Part shown: positions 11,018 to 22,465 of the stretch, piece after piece
How positions within the stretch are numbered: the first letter of the stretch is position 1
Layout of the letters: each line of letters starts with the position of its first letter
NCBI GenBank assembly: GCA_038496445.1
Contig: JALMLS010000334.1
Location: forward strand, 62,001 to 126,000
Direction of reading: 5' to 3'
Length of the DNA: 64,000 nt
Source: Trichosphaerium sp. ATCC 40318
Taxonomy: Eukaryota; Discosea; Flabellinia; Trichosidae
Position numbers and translations under genes: made by a program
Notes under the pieces: model-generated
What the model was told of the DNA's origin: nothing
Databases searched by the model: none
Seen by the model: only the letters and a program-made list of their open reading frames with translations

Positions 11018-11097
11018 TACGCCCTATAAAGTCAGTCAAAAGTAGTAAACGCAATATTTAACAATTTAACACCACAGCGTTGTATCAACTCGAAACG
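11018..11097. promoter_or_regulatory. 80-bp bidirectional promoter region
   Basis: This gap separates the start codons of two divergent genes at 11017 (minus) and 11098 (plus). Both 5' UTRs and core promoters must fit in or near it. No clear TATA box is visible on either strand. Confidence 0.45.
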
Positions 11098-12684
11098 ATG
11101 CGAGATATTACAATAAGGCTTCCAACTGGACTACGCATTGCCGCAATGACATGGGGAAGCAGGAAGAGTAAAGTACGGTTTTAAACAAACCATATATTAA
11201 CGTTAACGGATAATAGACGAAAATTCTAGCGTTACATGGGTACTTTCATACAATTTGGCGTTTAGTTTAGTTCAAAATTACAATACCCAACTGAAATTAA
11301 CCAAAAGGTGGATGGACAACTGTGGGACGTGGTTCAAAATGGCACCGGGTTTGGCCAACGCAGGTGACTAAAAGTTTTCGCGCAGACAACTTAAAAAAGC
11401 TAGCACGTGTTATTTTTTTCAGTTCGTTGGGAAAATGAGTTGCACCATTTTTTTTTTTGAGGTTGTTGTAATATTTTTTCTTACCCTTTTGAAGGGGCTT
11501 ATGTTGTTGCTATCGACTTTGTTGGACATGGTCAATCTGATCATTTACCACAAAACGCAGAGTATATGGCTGTTATGTATGCAATGACGGTGAGACTCGC
11601 TCTTTGTTCTTTAATTAAAAGTCAATAGGTCGTTCAAGTTATCGAAGCTCTTGGTTGGACCTCATGTCATCTTATGGGACACTCTATGGGCGCTGGTATT
11701 TGTACTTTTTTTCCAAACATGGTATTGATTTCTCGTAGGAGTATCTACTATTGTAGCCGGAACTTTACCTGCTGTCATTAAAACACTAACTCTCATTGAT
11801 TCAGTTGGTACTTGCACTTAAAAAGAAAGGAAATACCCTACTCACAAGTTATAAATAGGACCTTTCACTACAGACATGATGCCATTAACAGCCCCTCTCA
11901 TGCTTGAAAAAGCAGTAGCGGAACGCAAGAATCTTTTCAAACGCGTACCACAGGTAACAGCAACAACAGTACTCAAGTTCAAATTAGCTAAGCCAACTTA
12001 CCTTAAGGTTTATACGAACTTCCAAGATGTGGTCAACAAGTTTAGGAAAAATAATCCTAGCCAAGCCCTGCATACTTCTACTGCAATCGCTAAACGTGGT
12101 ACAGTACAAGTCGAAGGTGAGTACAATCTTGTTTAGTTATTATCACGTGAGTTTAATTAAACTAATACTTTTTTGTTGTTTAGGAGGATACTCGTTTTGT
12201 CATGATTACAGGCTTGTTGGTAACTCTCTAATGAGATTCAGAGAGGAAGATATCATTCATTTCTTGGAACGTATAAGTTGTCCAGTGATGTTGATTCTTG
12301 CAGGTACATTAAGAGTGAGAAGCTCCATTCGTATTTTTTTATTTTTTTTTTTTCAGGGATTTTGACAAGTTGACTTAGAGAGCACTGTAAATCGTTTAAA
12401 AAATGTCAAAAAGAGAGATGAAGCCAAAGAACAGGAACAAAGAGATGCTGGTAAAGAAGTTAAACCAAAAATTTCAATGTTAGATCTTTTCAAACGAAGG
12501 GTTGATACAATCACAAACATCACTGTTAAAATTGTTAAAGGTACGTCACTTGTCATCTTGTTCTTTAGCTTCTCACTCTTTTCTTTTCTTCTCCCTAGGT
12601 GGTCATCATGTGCACTCTGATAATGCCGATCTGTGTCTTCCATATGTCTTACAGATGACTAAAAAAAAGGCTTCAAAGCTTTAA
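11098..12684 (+). CDS. Alpha/beta hydrolase (serine hydrolase-like)
   Basis: Starts MRDITIRLPTGLRIAAMTWG at 11098 and ends at TAA 12682-12684 after about seven exons. Alpha/beta-hydrolase landmarks occur in order: VVAIDFVGHGQSDHLP (about 11505-11555), the nucleophile elbow GHSMGAG (about 11680-11740), ISCPVMLILAG before the acid region, and GGHHVHSDNAD with the catalytic His (about 12601). The overall pattern resembles the SERHL/haloalkane-dehalogenase-like branch, which hydrolyses small esters or epoxides. The substrate is unknown. A charged insert (KNVKKRDEAKEQEQRDAGKE) sits between the cap and the His loop. It converges with the glycosyltransferase gene, leaving 96 bp between stops. Confidence 0.85.
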
Positions 12685-12780
12685 CAAAACGTTGTACTTC
12701 GACAATACTAATGCCCCAAATAAAATTATCGAGACTTTTTGTTGTGGTGGACCTACGAACTCTGACAACGACTTTTTGTT

Positions 12781-15577
12781 TTATTTCTTTAGGAGTTTAA
12801 AGTCTCCAATATGTACAGCGTTTGGTACTTGTGTAGAGTAAAACCTATGCGAAATGTAAGTGTCAAAACAAAAAAAGTTTTTATCATTAAAAATGTGTAC
12901 TCAAGGTCGAACTCTTCATCAGCCCAGAATAACTTATCTAACTCGGCTACCTCCATAGCGGTATCATCATAAATAGGGTTTTCACAAACATCTTGTACAC
13001 GATTTATAGTGAGCACAGATAGTACCTAGCGAAGGAAAGTTAGTATTTCAACGAAAAAAATCAACTAATAACAAACAAGGACTCTAGTCGTACAGGCTTC
13101 TGTAGGCAGGTACATTTACCCATCTTGTGTTTATCATGGTATAGATTACGTTTATTTTTATTAAATAAACGTGCACCACATACTTCTAGTTTATTAGGGT
13201 GACCAATACCTTCTTTACCATAATTTGTTTCAATTATTTTCAGAGTACTTTCAATGTCTTCCTAACAATGTTTTAACAGATACAGTTTTGTAGGGCTTGA
13301 TTGTGACATACTTTTCTCATTAGTGTAGCACATAATTCGAAAGGGTAATTCCAGTCATTAGTGCCACCGAAACGATCGTATTTTAGTATAGTGTTGATGA
13401 CTTTATCTTCATGTTTTGTGTCTATTATTTTTTCACATTTTGGCACTTTGGATACTTTGTCAACCGTGTGGCAGTATGTAACGTTAGGTGATAACCTAAT
13501 ACAGCGTTAGTATTTAAGGAAGATAAATAAAGCTCGATTACCTCAAGTGACAAGCAAGCATTTCTGGGTCTTTGTCAAGAATTGTGACATGTTGTTTCAA
13601 GTCAATGTAATCAAAGTAAAGAACATCATCCACACCCCAAAGAATAAAGTCACCAGAGCGTTTTATTATATCTCTATAAAATATAGGTTGAGTAAACTAA
13701 TAAAATAGTTTCAAAAACGCCTCAAGTGTTTGCTTGAAGCTGAAAACAATTATTTTTGTTTTTTTTGAAAAATCGTACTTGAGCTGTTCGGCAAAGTCTG
13801 TTTCCTCCACAAATATGACTTGTGGGAACTGTTCTTTAAGTTTTTCGAATGACTTCTTATATGGTGGTGTTGCTAGGTATAATACAAATACTTGAAGTTT
13901 TACTGTAGGAAGGACATACTTAAGTATTGTCCTTAAGTACTCTTTAAGTTGAAAAGTCCTATCTTTCGAGAAACAAATGACTGACACAGTGTCTAAATTC
14001 CGCTTAACTACTTCCTTAGGTTTTTTATTCTGCTTGCGATAGGGTAAGATTAAAGGATGATGTGATAGGGTGTCTGTAAATACGTACGTTCTTCGGTGGA
14101 GGCGAGGAATTGCTCATCATACCCATCAACATTGAAAATTGGTTAATTGGGTTTCTACTCAACCAAGAACGCCATACAGGGCTCTCTGAAGCGTTTGGTA
14201 TAATTTTTAATGATGCTAAAGCTAGAACGCCAAGTCTTTTTGTAACCTCTTCACGGATTTGAGCCTTCTCTCTACAACAAAAAAAGACATGTCAAAAAAA
14301 GTTGCAAGCATCAATATGTGTATTCTTACTTGTCTGTCCATTTTTCTTGTGCTAGAAGAGCTTTTTCTAGTTCTTCTATTATTGATGTAAGTTTTTTTAG
14401 TGCATCTAGTGATGTTGCAGAATCTGTGTCAGAAAGCCAAGCGATGACATTATCAGTAATATCTTGCTTTAAAAAAGATGACACATTTTCTTTTAGTGCT
14501 TTTGTAGTAGAAGCTTGTTGTATACTCCTAAACTCTTTTGAAATACTTGCTGAATGTTTCCTAGTACGAACAGGTTTAGAAATACAAAATGAAGAAATGA
14601 TGATACAAACTAAACCATGGTGGGTGGAGTACGACGGGAAAAAAAAAGAAAAAAAAGGAAGTTATTGTACTCACCGCAAAGTAAGAACAGTAGGTGAAGG
14701 TAGATTGCTCAATTTAAATCCTTAAAAGCAAGTGAGACTAAAAGACTATTGATAGCAATCATTTCATACCTGATTCTGTAACAAGACGAAGCCACAATGA
14801 GTAATCTTCACAATGATTATATTTGGTGTCATAAGGACATTGCTCAAACACTGCACGACGTGCCATGATTGTTGGATGAACAAGCACGCAATTGAAGAAC
14901 ATAGATACGTGTACTTCACCTGTATTTGTAGAGAAAGATACAACCTAGTGAGACGTCAAAAATTGATCGTTTGTTGAACTTTTGTAACACACTTTTTTTT
15001 TGCCTGTTGCTTCACTTAGCATGTCTACAGCGCCGCCTAGTACAGAAATAGAAGGGTTGGTATCTAGGTACTTTACTTGACGTCTAAATAAGGTATAAGA
15101 GAGGCTTATAACAACCCTTTTGGGCGTACGAAAATCGATTTGGATGAGAAATGTCATCTGCATCCATGCGAGCGATGTATTGACCCTAGAGTAGTTTAGA
15201 AAGGATGTAACAGTACTATAGCTTACCTTGGAGGCTGAGAACGCTGTGTTTAAAGCAGAAACAATGCCAGAATTTTTTTCATGCTTGAGTACCTTCAATC
15301 TACTTTCATTAGCGTATTTACGCGTAATTATACGTACCTGGAGTCTTTAGTAGCGTATTGCTCTAGAATTGTAAGAGAATCATCAGTTGAACCATCATCA
15401 ACTGCTAACACCTCAAAACTAGCATACGTTTGTGCTAAAACTTGTTATCAGCTAATTCAGCAAACATCAATTAATGTCTGCTCTATCCGCACCTAGTATA
15501 CTATCTAGCGCTTCAGGTAAGTACTTTGAAGCGTTGTAGACTGGTAATAAAACAGATACAAGAGTTGTTTCAGCCAT
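12781..15577 (-). CDS. Double glycosyltransferase: GT2 domain plus a second GT-A-like domain
   Basis: From ATG 15577 the first domain is a clear family-2 transferase: MAETTLVSVLLPVYNASKYL, then VLAVDDGSTDDSLTILEQYA, then GQYIARMDADDISHPNRF with the metal-binding DxD, and HCEDYSLWLRLVTES. A helical linker follows (about 14090-14720). An intron joining AAC to an AAT/CAG exon keeps the frame open into a second domain: SVICFSKDRTFQLKEYL, then DFILWGVDDVLYFDYIDL with another acidic motif, NDWNYPFELCATLM, and the end QVPNAVHIGDFKLLKK, stop at 12781-12783. The SKDR-FQL type is known from putative GT-A enzymes. The protein probably builds a glycan with two linkages. No signal peptide or membrane helix is seen, so cytosolic action is inferred. 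The alternative is two adjacent genes. Confidence 0.8.
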
Positions 15578-15628
15578 AGAAGGTTCGTTTTAGAATGAAA
15601 TTCAAAAATAGTCAAAAGTAAGGCGAAT

Positions 15629-15859
15629 TCAATTCTTACTTTCCTTGTTGGCCTCATTTACATTACGAAAGTACACCTTTGTCATGTTGCATATATCTAT
15701 TCTGTTGTGATTTAAAAAAAACCGGTACGATATCGTTTTTTCTTGGTAAAGCGATTTACAGTAGCTAAAAAGCGTTTTAGACTGCTTTGATCCAAATGAA
15801 TTACCCAACGGATAATAATTTACATACAAATAATCCAACGGAACGCCAAACGCATTCAT
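15629..15859 (-). CDS. Possible small hypothetical protein, 76 aa
   Basis: An ORF from ATG 15859 just upstream of the glycosyltransferase start on the same strand. It begins MNAFGVPLDYLYVNYYPLG and is rich in Tyr, Asn and Lys. No domain is visible. It may be a real small gene, an upstream exon, or chance in AT-rich DNA. Confidence 0.25.
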   Translation of the reverse strand: MNAFGVPLDYLYVNYYPLGNSFGSKQSKTLFSYCKSLYQEKTISYRFFLNHNRIDICNMTKVYFRNVNEANKESKN

Positions 15860-16052
15860 GGCGTGATAAACTAGTAATACTAGATCCGTGGTTTCACTAC
15901 ATCATTTCAAGGTGAATAACCGGTTTTTACACCTTTAAAGGCCTGATCATACCCTTAGAATAAAGACAACGTTCCTAAATGACGTATTACCTAACGATAA
16001 GGATCTATGTTTAACGTATTTTCCAGCATTCTTCAAAAACCACAAACAAAAA

Positions 16053-18867
16053 ATGACTTTAGCTATTTTGGTACGAAATTTTGATCTCTTCCTTTTTAGA
16101 TGTTCGAGGTTTACTTATATTTTATCCAAGCTTGATGGTATTAAAAAAGCACTTGAAGGAAAGGATTCTGAGGAAGTTGCTCAAAATATCTGTGTGCTAT
16201 TCATTAGCTGTCATACTGAAATCTATGATGAGTTTAGTTGTATTTTAGAGAAAAATGATATCCATGATATTCAGCCTTTGAATGCTCAAATATCAAACAA
16301 TATATGCACTGTTTGTAGCGAGAAATTTGGTACAGCATTGACATATATTGTTGTCATAATGATGACAGTTCTACTGGAACCTTCAGTATTCACAAAGGTA
16401 CCAAAGAAGTTTTGATATTTATGAGAAAAAAATGAGAAAATCTCGCACTCAGGCTTTCTCTAAATCCTTTAGCTTCAAAATCAAGCTCTGGAATCTACGC
16501 CAATATGCGTAGATATACATACTGTGATTACACACAAGTACTATGAGAAACCAAAGCGAAAAAGATCAACTTCTTTTTCTTCAGGTGTACGTTTTTTTCG
16601 AGATTTCTTTACAGCGCTCCTGTCTAATATCTTACCCTAGCATTCCGCCAGAAATAGAAAAGTGAAAAAACACAGAAGAAGGCTATCTAGGTCACATATT
16701 TAAGTCATTATTTTACACCTTACAGCTTCAGTAGGGATGACAGCCTAGTTGGAATAGAAATTGTTAATAATTTCGATCTAGCGAGTTGCCAGAAGGTACG
16801 AGATATCTCTATCTGTTGTAACTGTATTTTGATTTTTTGTTTTAGTTTATTAGTAGCCGTAATATCAGTGGTAACCTTTATATGCAACGTGGTAAACCAA
16901 CAACAAAAAAACAGCTCATTTTTTCTTGTGATACTTGGGTGAAAGTATGGGTTATTGTTGACGACACAGCACTATCTTATTATTCTGATTCTTCTTGTAA
17001 TTTATTGAAGGTAATGATATTTATAGTATGAATAAACGTTACAATATTTGACATCAGAAAGGGCTATGTACCGTTGTTTATGATTTGGAAGATTGGTACT
17101 GCTAAAAAGTTAGGTGAAAATGTTTTCAAAGTTGACGCACTTGGTCAAAACTTTTACTTCAAGGTACGTACTTTTTTACAAGTTCCATAACACTAAGTAA
17201 TATATAACAGGCGGATAGTAAGGAAGAATTGAGCAAGTGGCTATTCTGCTGTCAAGTACGTTTGTTTGAAGGGTTTTTTAATTTTCTAAGAAGTTTCCAA
17301 ACTAAATGCTTTGTTTTAGTCTTGTATTGCTTTGAGTATGTGTAATACAACAAAAGAGTTACGACTATCTCAAAGAAATAAATTGGCACGTGTTAGAAAA
17401 TGGTGGGAAAAAAAGTACTGCTTTGATAGCATCGAAACAACTGGACAAAATATAAAGGTTGACTACCACGTCAGCAGTCAATACGTAAAATAACAACTTA
17501 GAAGCACCTCGATTTTCTTCTCTTATTTTTTATCTTTAGGAACACAACGGATTATTTAGTGGTCGATTACATTGTTGCCAGGGCGTACGAGGCGAGATGC
17601 AAGATGAACATATTGTAGAAAGTGATTTTCAAAAGTATTCTGATGGACATCTCGACGGAAATGTATTTTACTCTTTTTGCGCTATATTTGATGGTAAGTA
17701 TTTCTATAAGTCGTTTATCAAGATGACATAACCTTAGGTCACGGCGGAGTCGAGGCAGCTCGATACGCAAAGGAGCACTTACTTGAGCACATCATTAAAA
17801 ACAAAAACTTTGTTGCAGGGAATATTAAAAAAGCCATAAGCCAAGGTTTCAAGTCTGTTGATGACGCCTTTAACAAACGTGCTCGATACTCTGGAAAACG
17901 TAGTGGAACAACCGTATCTGGTGTTCTTTTTGTAAATAAAAAGCACGTGAAAAACACGTGTTGTAGTAAGGTACCTAATCTTTTGTGTTAGAATGTATAT
18001 ATTCAATTTGGGAGATTCGAGAGTAGTTCTTTGTAAAGATGGGAAAGCGATCAATTGTTCAATTGATCACAAACCCAATAGCGCCGGTGAGCGCGAACGT
18101 ATAGAGGTAAGACTTTCTCACTAAAGAGTTCTTGATAGTGAACATGACTGTTGGCTTATGCGGTTTATTTTAAGGCAGCTGGCGGTAGAGTTACAAGGGA
18201 ACAAGAGATTAATGCAGTTAAATTAAAAAGTATTAATCCTAGATTACTTGAACAAACATCTATTCCAAAAAGTGTTGCGAATTTGGCTGGATTCAATGCG
18301 TACGTTCCATACGATCATATTTTGATTAACTGCGGTAGTGTACATCGCATTTGTGGTGTTCTATCAGTCTCGAGAGCACTTGGCGATCCAGTACGTGGCT
18401 GTCATATCTACCAAATGGAGTGTTAAGAGATTCTCTAGGAATTTAAAGGAAGTATGAAGAACGAAGTTTTTGGTGATGCTATCAAAGAAGATCTTGTTAT
18501 TTCTACTCCAGATATACATACCACAGAACACACAGCTGATATGGATTTTTTAGTAATTGCATGTGATGGTATGAAACTAAGAATACTCAAAAACAAATAC
18601 CCTTTTTCGACGTCTTAAAATTTTTTAGGTTTATGGGACGTAATGACAAGCGAACAAGTTGTTGACTTTATAATGCTCCATAAAAGTAATCAACACGGAG
18701 ATTCTGGTAAACCATGTGATGTAATCCATGGTAAAAACCAAATGAAAGATGATAGTACACACGATTCTAAAGAAAATGTTGTTGAAAAGGTAGCACATTA
18801 TGCAATTGATTTGGGTAGTCAGGATAATGTATCTGTCTTGGTTTTGTTTTTTAAAGATGAAGATTAG
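16053..18867 (+). CDS. PH-domain PP2C-type protein phosphatase
   Basis: After an N-terminal region of about 200 residues without a recognised domain, a PH domain lies at about 16860-17270: [35 protein letters not shown] and [12 protein letters not shown] full PP2C domain follows, from [12 protein letters not shown] (about 17585) through [63 protein letters not shown] and [14 protein letters not shown], to TAG 18865-18867. All metal-binding acidic motifs are present, so it should be an active Mg/Mn-dependent Ser/Thr phosphatase. The PH domain suggests phosphoinositide-directed recruitment, as in PHLPP, but no LRR array lies between PH and PP2C. The extreme N-terminal exons (16053-16800) are the least certain part and could be a separate gene. 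Confidence 0.85.
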
Positions 18868-19005
18868 CTTATAGCCATGATAAAAGGTGTTAATACAGAG
18901 AAGATTCCAATCACTAGTAGTTCAACTTAGAAAAATAAACTTACTGTAAAATCATACTTTTGTTTGTTTCTAAAACCGAATTGTAGAGTTGGTCACGTGT
19001 AGTAA

Positions 19006-19265
19006 AATCGGGGATATAGTTTTTTCCGAATTTTCCGAAAACAAAAATTCGAAAGTGTAGAAAGATGCATAGCTAGGGCAGTCCACTAAACTAGAAAGCG
19101 CCTGGTTCACTTACGGTCGGGTCCTCGCTGTGCTCGGAACTAGAACCCGACCTTCGTTCACATATAGTGATCCATTGGTGGGTATAGGCATTCGGTTTTT
19201 GTATCGAATTCTATTTTTTCGAATTTTTTCTTTCGAAAAATTCGGAAAAAACGTGGGTCCGATTT
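19006..19265. mobile_element. MITE-like element with ~48-bp terminal inverted repeats
   Basis: The left arm (19006-19055) contains GTTTTTTCCGAATTTTCCG followed by AAAACAAAAATTCGAAAG. The right arm (19218-19265) is its inverted copy with few mismatches, reading CGAAAAATTCGGAAAAAAC on the plus strand. AATCGG/CCGATT mark the outer ends. The interior holds a second hairpin, GGTCGGGT paired with ACCCGACC (19115-19152). It has no coding capacity, and the 260-bp size fits a miniature inverted-repeat element. No clear target-site duplication was found by eye. It abuts the broken LRR gene at 19271. Confidence 0.7.
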
Positions 19266-19270
19266 CAAAG

Positions 19271-19614
19271 TTGTTGATGGGATATCCTTTCTATTCAATG
19301 AGTCAGCTACTAATGAACATCTTAAACAGCTCTCTGGAATTAAAAGACTGTTTATTCAGTACAGTACACAGATTACAGATGAAGGTGTTAAAGCGTTGGC
19401 TGGTGTTCATACAATTGACCTGTCTCATACCAAATTACTGATGAGTATAAAAGCACTGAAAGGTGCTCATGCTATTAATGTTAGGTGTTGCTGAAATGTT
19501 ACACGTGATTGTGTTAAATCACTTGTTGACAATGGTTCAAACATGAATATTTATCTTGGTATATTGTCTGAAGAAGTGTACAAACTTTTTACAGTTGCCC
19601 AACTTTATGTATAA
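19271..19614 (+). pseudogene. Broken LRR gene fragment
   Basis: The frame from 19271 reads VVDGISFLFNESATNEHLKQ and then a repeat of the window's LRR family, TDEGVKALAGVHTIDLSHTK. A shift or deletion follows: the next repeat should read ITDE-, but is LLMSIKALKGAHAIN. A TGA at about 19491 interrupts it, and the frame continues as NVTRDCVKSLVDNGSNMN to a TAA at 19614. There is no F-box, no start codon and too few repeats. Compared with the intact F-box/LRR gene at 61328-62395, this is a 5'-truncated relic. It directly follows an inverted-repeat element, which may have caused the truncation. Confidence 0.72.
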
Positions 19615-19780
19615 ACCATTTTTTCCTACGAACACTTCCACAGGATACAAAATGCGACTACAGCACGGTATTAATACCATACTCAGCGGCTGCATTATTC
19701 AAAGGTCTCAGAACCTGGAACAGACGCAGAATGTTGATTTGAATGTATCAAAAAACTGGCGAACAGACAAACTTTATTGT

Positions 19781-20962
19781 TTAATTAAAGTATTGCATAC
19801 CGCCATCAACATTTAGGTTTGATCCATTGCAGAACTTACCCTCATCGGATATGAGGAAAGCAACAAGTGCTGCGACTTGTTCAGGTGTTCCGAGCTTCTT
19901 AAAAAAAGTGTTGTTCCTATTCAAACGATTAAATCTTCATAGCAGCTAACAACTGTATTGTAGAGTAAATTAACATACTGTAATATATCGCACAGAGCTT
20001 TAGGAACCATCTCCGTTTCAATAGGTCCTGGGCGAATGCTGTTTATATTTATACCAAACTGTGCAACCTCTTTAGCGACTGTCTGTGTTCAAACAAAGTG
20101 TCAGTATATGAAAGGATAAGGTTATTCATTACCCTCGTTACGCTGTCTACTGCGGCTTTGCTGGCTGCATACAATGCTGCCCCTGCAAATGGCTATTGAT
20201 AAGGTCGATAAGTGCGAAGATGTTAATGAACTGTTCGTACTGTTGTTGATGTGGCTGAACTGTTGTTAACGATCGATCCACCTGGTGGGTCCTGTTTCTT
20301 CATTTGAAGTGCTTCATACTTCATACACATTGCCAGTCCTTTGAAATTGACATCGAATACGTACTGAACCCGACTTTTTAGAAAAAACAAAGATCTGTCA
20401 AAAATAATCACGTGCGTCAACAGTTTCTTCATCTATTTCCAAAAAAGGCTTTGGTTTTGCTCTACCAGCATTATTGAACTACAAGTAAGCGCTATTAGAT
20501 ACAGGGTCGAACGGTCAGTGTAAGGGGCGTACTGCTCCATCAAGGCGGCCGTATTTGGCTACTGTAACATTTATCACGTTTTCAATATCTACGGGAAAGT
20601 ATTTAATATGTGCACGTGTTGACGCTTAAGAATTGTGTTAACATGCTTGTTAGCAACGTACCTGTGGACTTTGTGACGTCACATACAGTAAAAATTGCGT
20701 CGCCACCAGCCTTTTTTATTTCTTCTAAAACAGCCTCACCACGCTCTTTTCTTCTTCCACACATCGACACCTTAGCGCCTACAATCGAATAAGGTTTAAA
20801 AAAGTAAAGTCAAAAATACTGCGAACCTTTTTTCGCCAGATAGATGGCTGCACCTTTACCAATACCAGACGTTGCTCCAGTGACCTAACGTCAAGTTGTT
20901 AGTTCTATTGCTAAACTTGAAAGCGCATTTGCTCTTACTAGAATAACTTTGCCTTCTATCAT
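19781..20962 (-). CDS. Classical short-chain dehydrogenase/reductase
   Basis: From ATG 20962 the exons give MIEGKVILV, VTGATSGIGKGAAIYLAKKG (TGxxxGIG cofactor motif), AKVSMCGRRKERGEAVLEEI, DAIFTVCDVTKS, LNNAGRAKPKPFLEIDEE (NNAG), GGSIVNNSSATSTT, the catalytic ALYAASKAAVDSVTR (YxxxK), GININSIRPGPIETEM and FCNGSNLNVDGGMQYFN. The stop is TAA at 19781-19783. All catalytic residues (Asn, Ser, Tyr, Lys) are present. The Arg-Arg after the second strand suggests NADP(H). The form resembles broad-range SDRs of the FabG/glucose-dehydrogenase type. The substrate is unknown; no targeting signal. Seven or eight short introns. Confidence 0.9.
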
Positions 20963-21406
20963 TGTCTACAGTTTGTTTAAGATTTGTTACAGTTTGGTTT
21001 AAGATTTGTACGATAACCTTTGTCACACAATAATTGCGAGTTTTCTAATTTATAGAATAAGAAATTTTAGCTGCCAGGTCAAGTAGATTCAACCATTTTA
21101 GTACTTGATTAATTTATTGTACGTTGACTAAATGCATGCGCTACTTGTGTTTGATACACCACAAAAAAGACCTCGGTATCAATCTTTAAACTATGAGTGG
21201 TGGTTTTTGGTCAGAAGCCTCACTGCAACATCTTTCTTTTATTGTTCGTTTCTTCACTCCGTTGGTTTGAAGAGGCTCAGAAGAATCAGAGTCCTTTCGG
21301 GGCTTTTGTGGTTCATCATTTCAAACAAACAATTGTTTTTTTTGTTCTTTAATGCTTTATTTACAACAAAATTATAATACACGTTTGTGTCAAGAGAGAA
21401 TCCCAC
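20963..21406. other. Spacer with a possible C-terminal exon of the next minus gene
   Basis: Between the SDR start and the membrane-protein stop at 21407, the minus strand at about 21186-21316 contains a coding-like stretch (PRKDSDSSEPLQTNGVKKRT and onward to PPLIV, then TAA). It could be an alternative cytosolic tail of the membrane protein if the donor after VINDL is used. This is not secure. The rest holds the SDR promoter. Confidence 0.3.
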
Positions 21407-22408
21407 CTAATGATTGTATGCAATGTACTCATACACCAAATCATTGATTACTTCTACATAAGATCTACTTGGATGGGGATGTAAAGGATCTGTCAAAGCA
21501 GCCCATGCTCCAAAAGGTACTAACACAGATTTAACAAAAAAAAAATAGGTAAAGAAAAATAAAGAAGAAATAAGGCGTACAGGCTACAACACAAACACCG
21601 GCAGCAAGAAACATCATCCAGTCTCTAAACTTCCTAGAAGGTGCATTTATCATTACAAAGTGCATGCCAACAGTCTGGAGCATAAAAAGAGGACTCCAAT
21701 AGGCAACACCTCTACAAACAAAAAATCGTCAGTTGTTGAAAAGTACAAAAAAATGAAAAAAATGAATCGTCACGGTAAGGATACTGCACGTTCATTGTGG
21801 TTGGAAGACCAGTATAATACGTACCGTACTACAGTCCAAAAACAAGCATAAGTCAAAGGTGCAAGTACGAAGTATATCCTGTAAGGTCCAAAGATATAAA
21901 AAAAGATACTGTAAAACAAAAGACCAATGAGGTATGTCACAGAATTAAAAATGTTTGCACTCAAGAAAGGCATCCAATAAAGAGTCTGTAAGTACTCAAC
22001 AAACCATTAGCACATTATTACGCTACAATTGAAAAGTATCACTTATTAGCGGTTACTACAAGCAACCTCTATTGCCAACAGTGATGTAAAACTTTTGAAC
22101 ATAAATTTTGATAGCGTTTCAGTCAAGAAGTGTCAGATGTTGACACATGAGCACGTGCAACCAAAAGGCATGCAATATTGGCAATCAAATCTTGTAGAGT
22201 TGTTTTTGGTTGCAAAATGAAAGCTGGTGTCCATCACAACGTACTTCTTGACTGAAAGCTCTGATAATGACATTTTACGTACCCAACTGGACACTTGCTG
22301 TTCTCCTTCGTCAGCTACTCCTATCGATCTGAATATAGCTCCAGGAGCTTCTGCACATGTTCTTAGTATGTCTATAGCTACTTTGTCTACTGGTTTGTAT
22401 TGATGCAT
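21407..22408 (-). CDS. Multi-pass membrane protein of unknown function
   Basis: Starts MHQYKPVDKVAIDILRTCAE at 22408. It continues through an exon with PFLSANIFNSVTYLIGLLFY and IFGPYRIYFVLAPLTYACFW, then WSPLFMLQTVGMHFVMINAP and RKFRDWMMFLAAGVCVVA, and ends VINDLVYEYIAYNH at TAG 21407-21409. At least four hydrophobic segments are visible, with a soluble N-terminal helix. I do not recognise the family. The start codon lies only about 60 bp below the stop of the next upstream gene on the same strand, so it could also be that gene's C-terminal membrane domain. Confidence 0.6.
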
Positions 22409-22465
22409 TGTAATACACCTTAACTAAAGTAAGTACAAGAACTACAACAAAAAAAAAAAAGTCAA

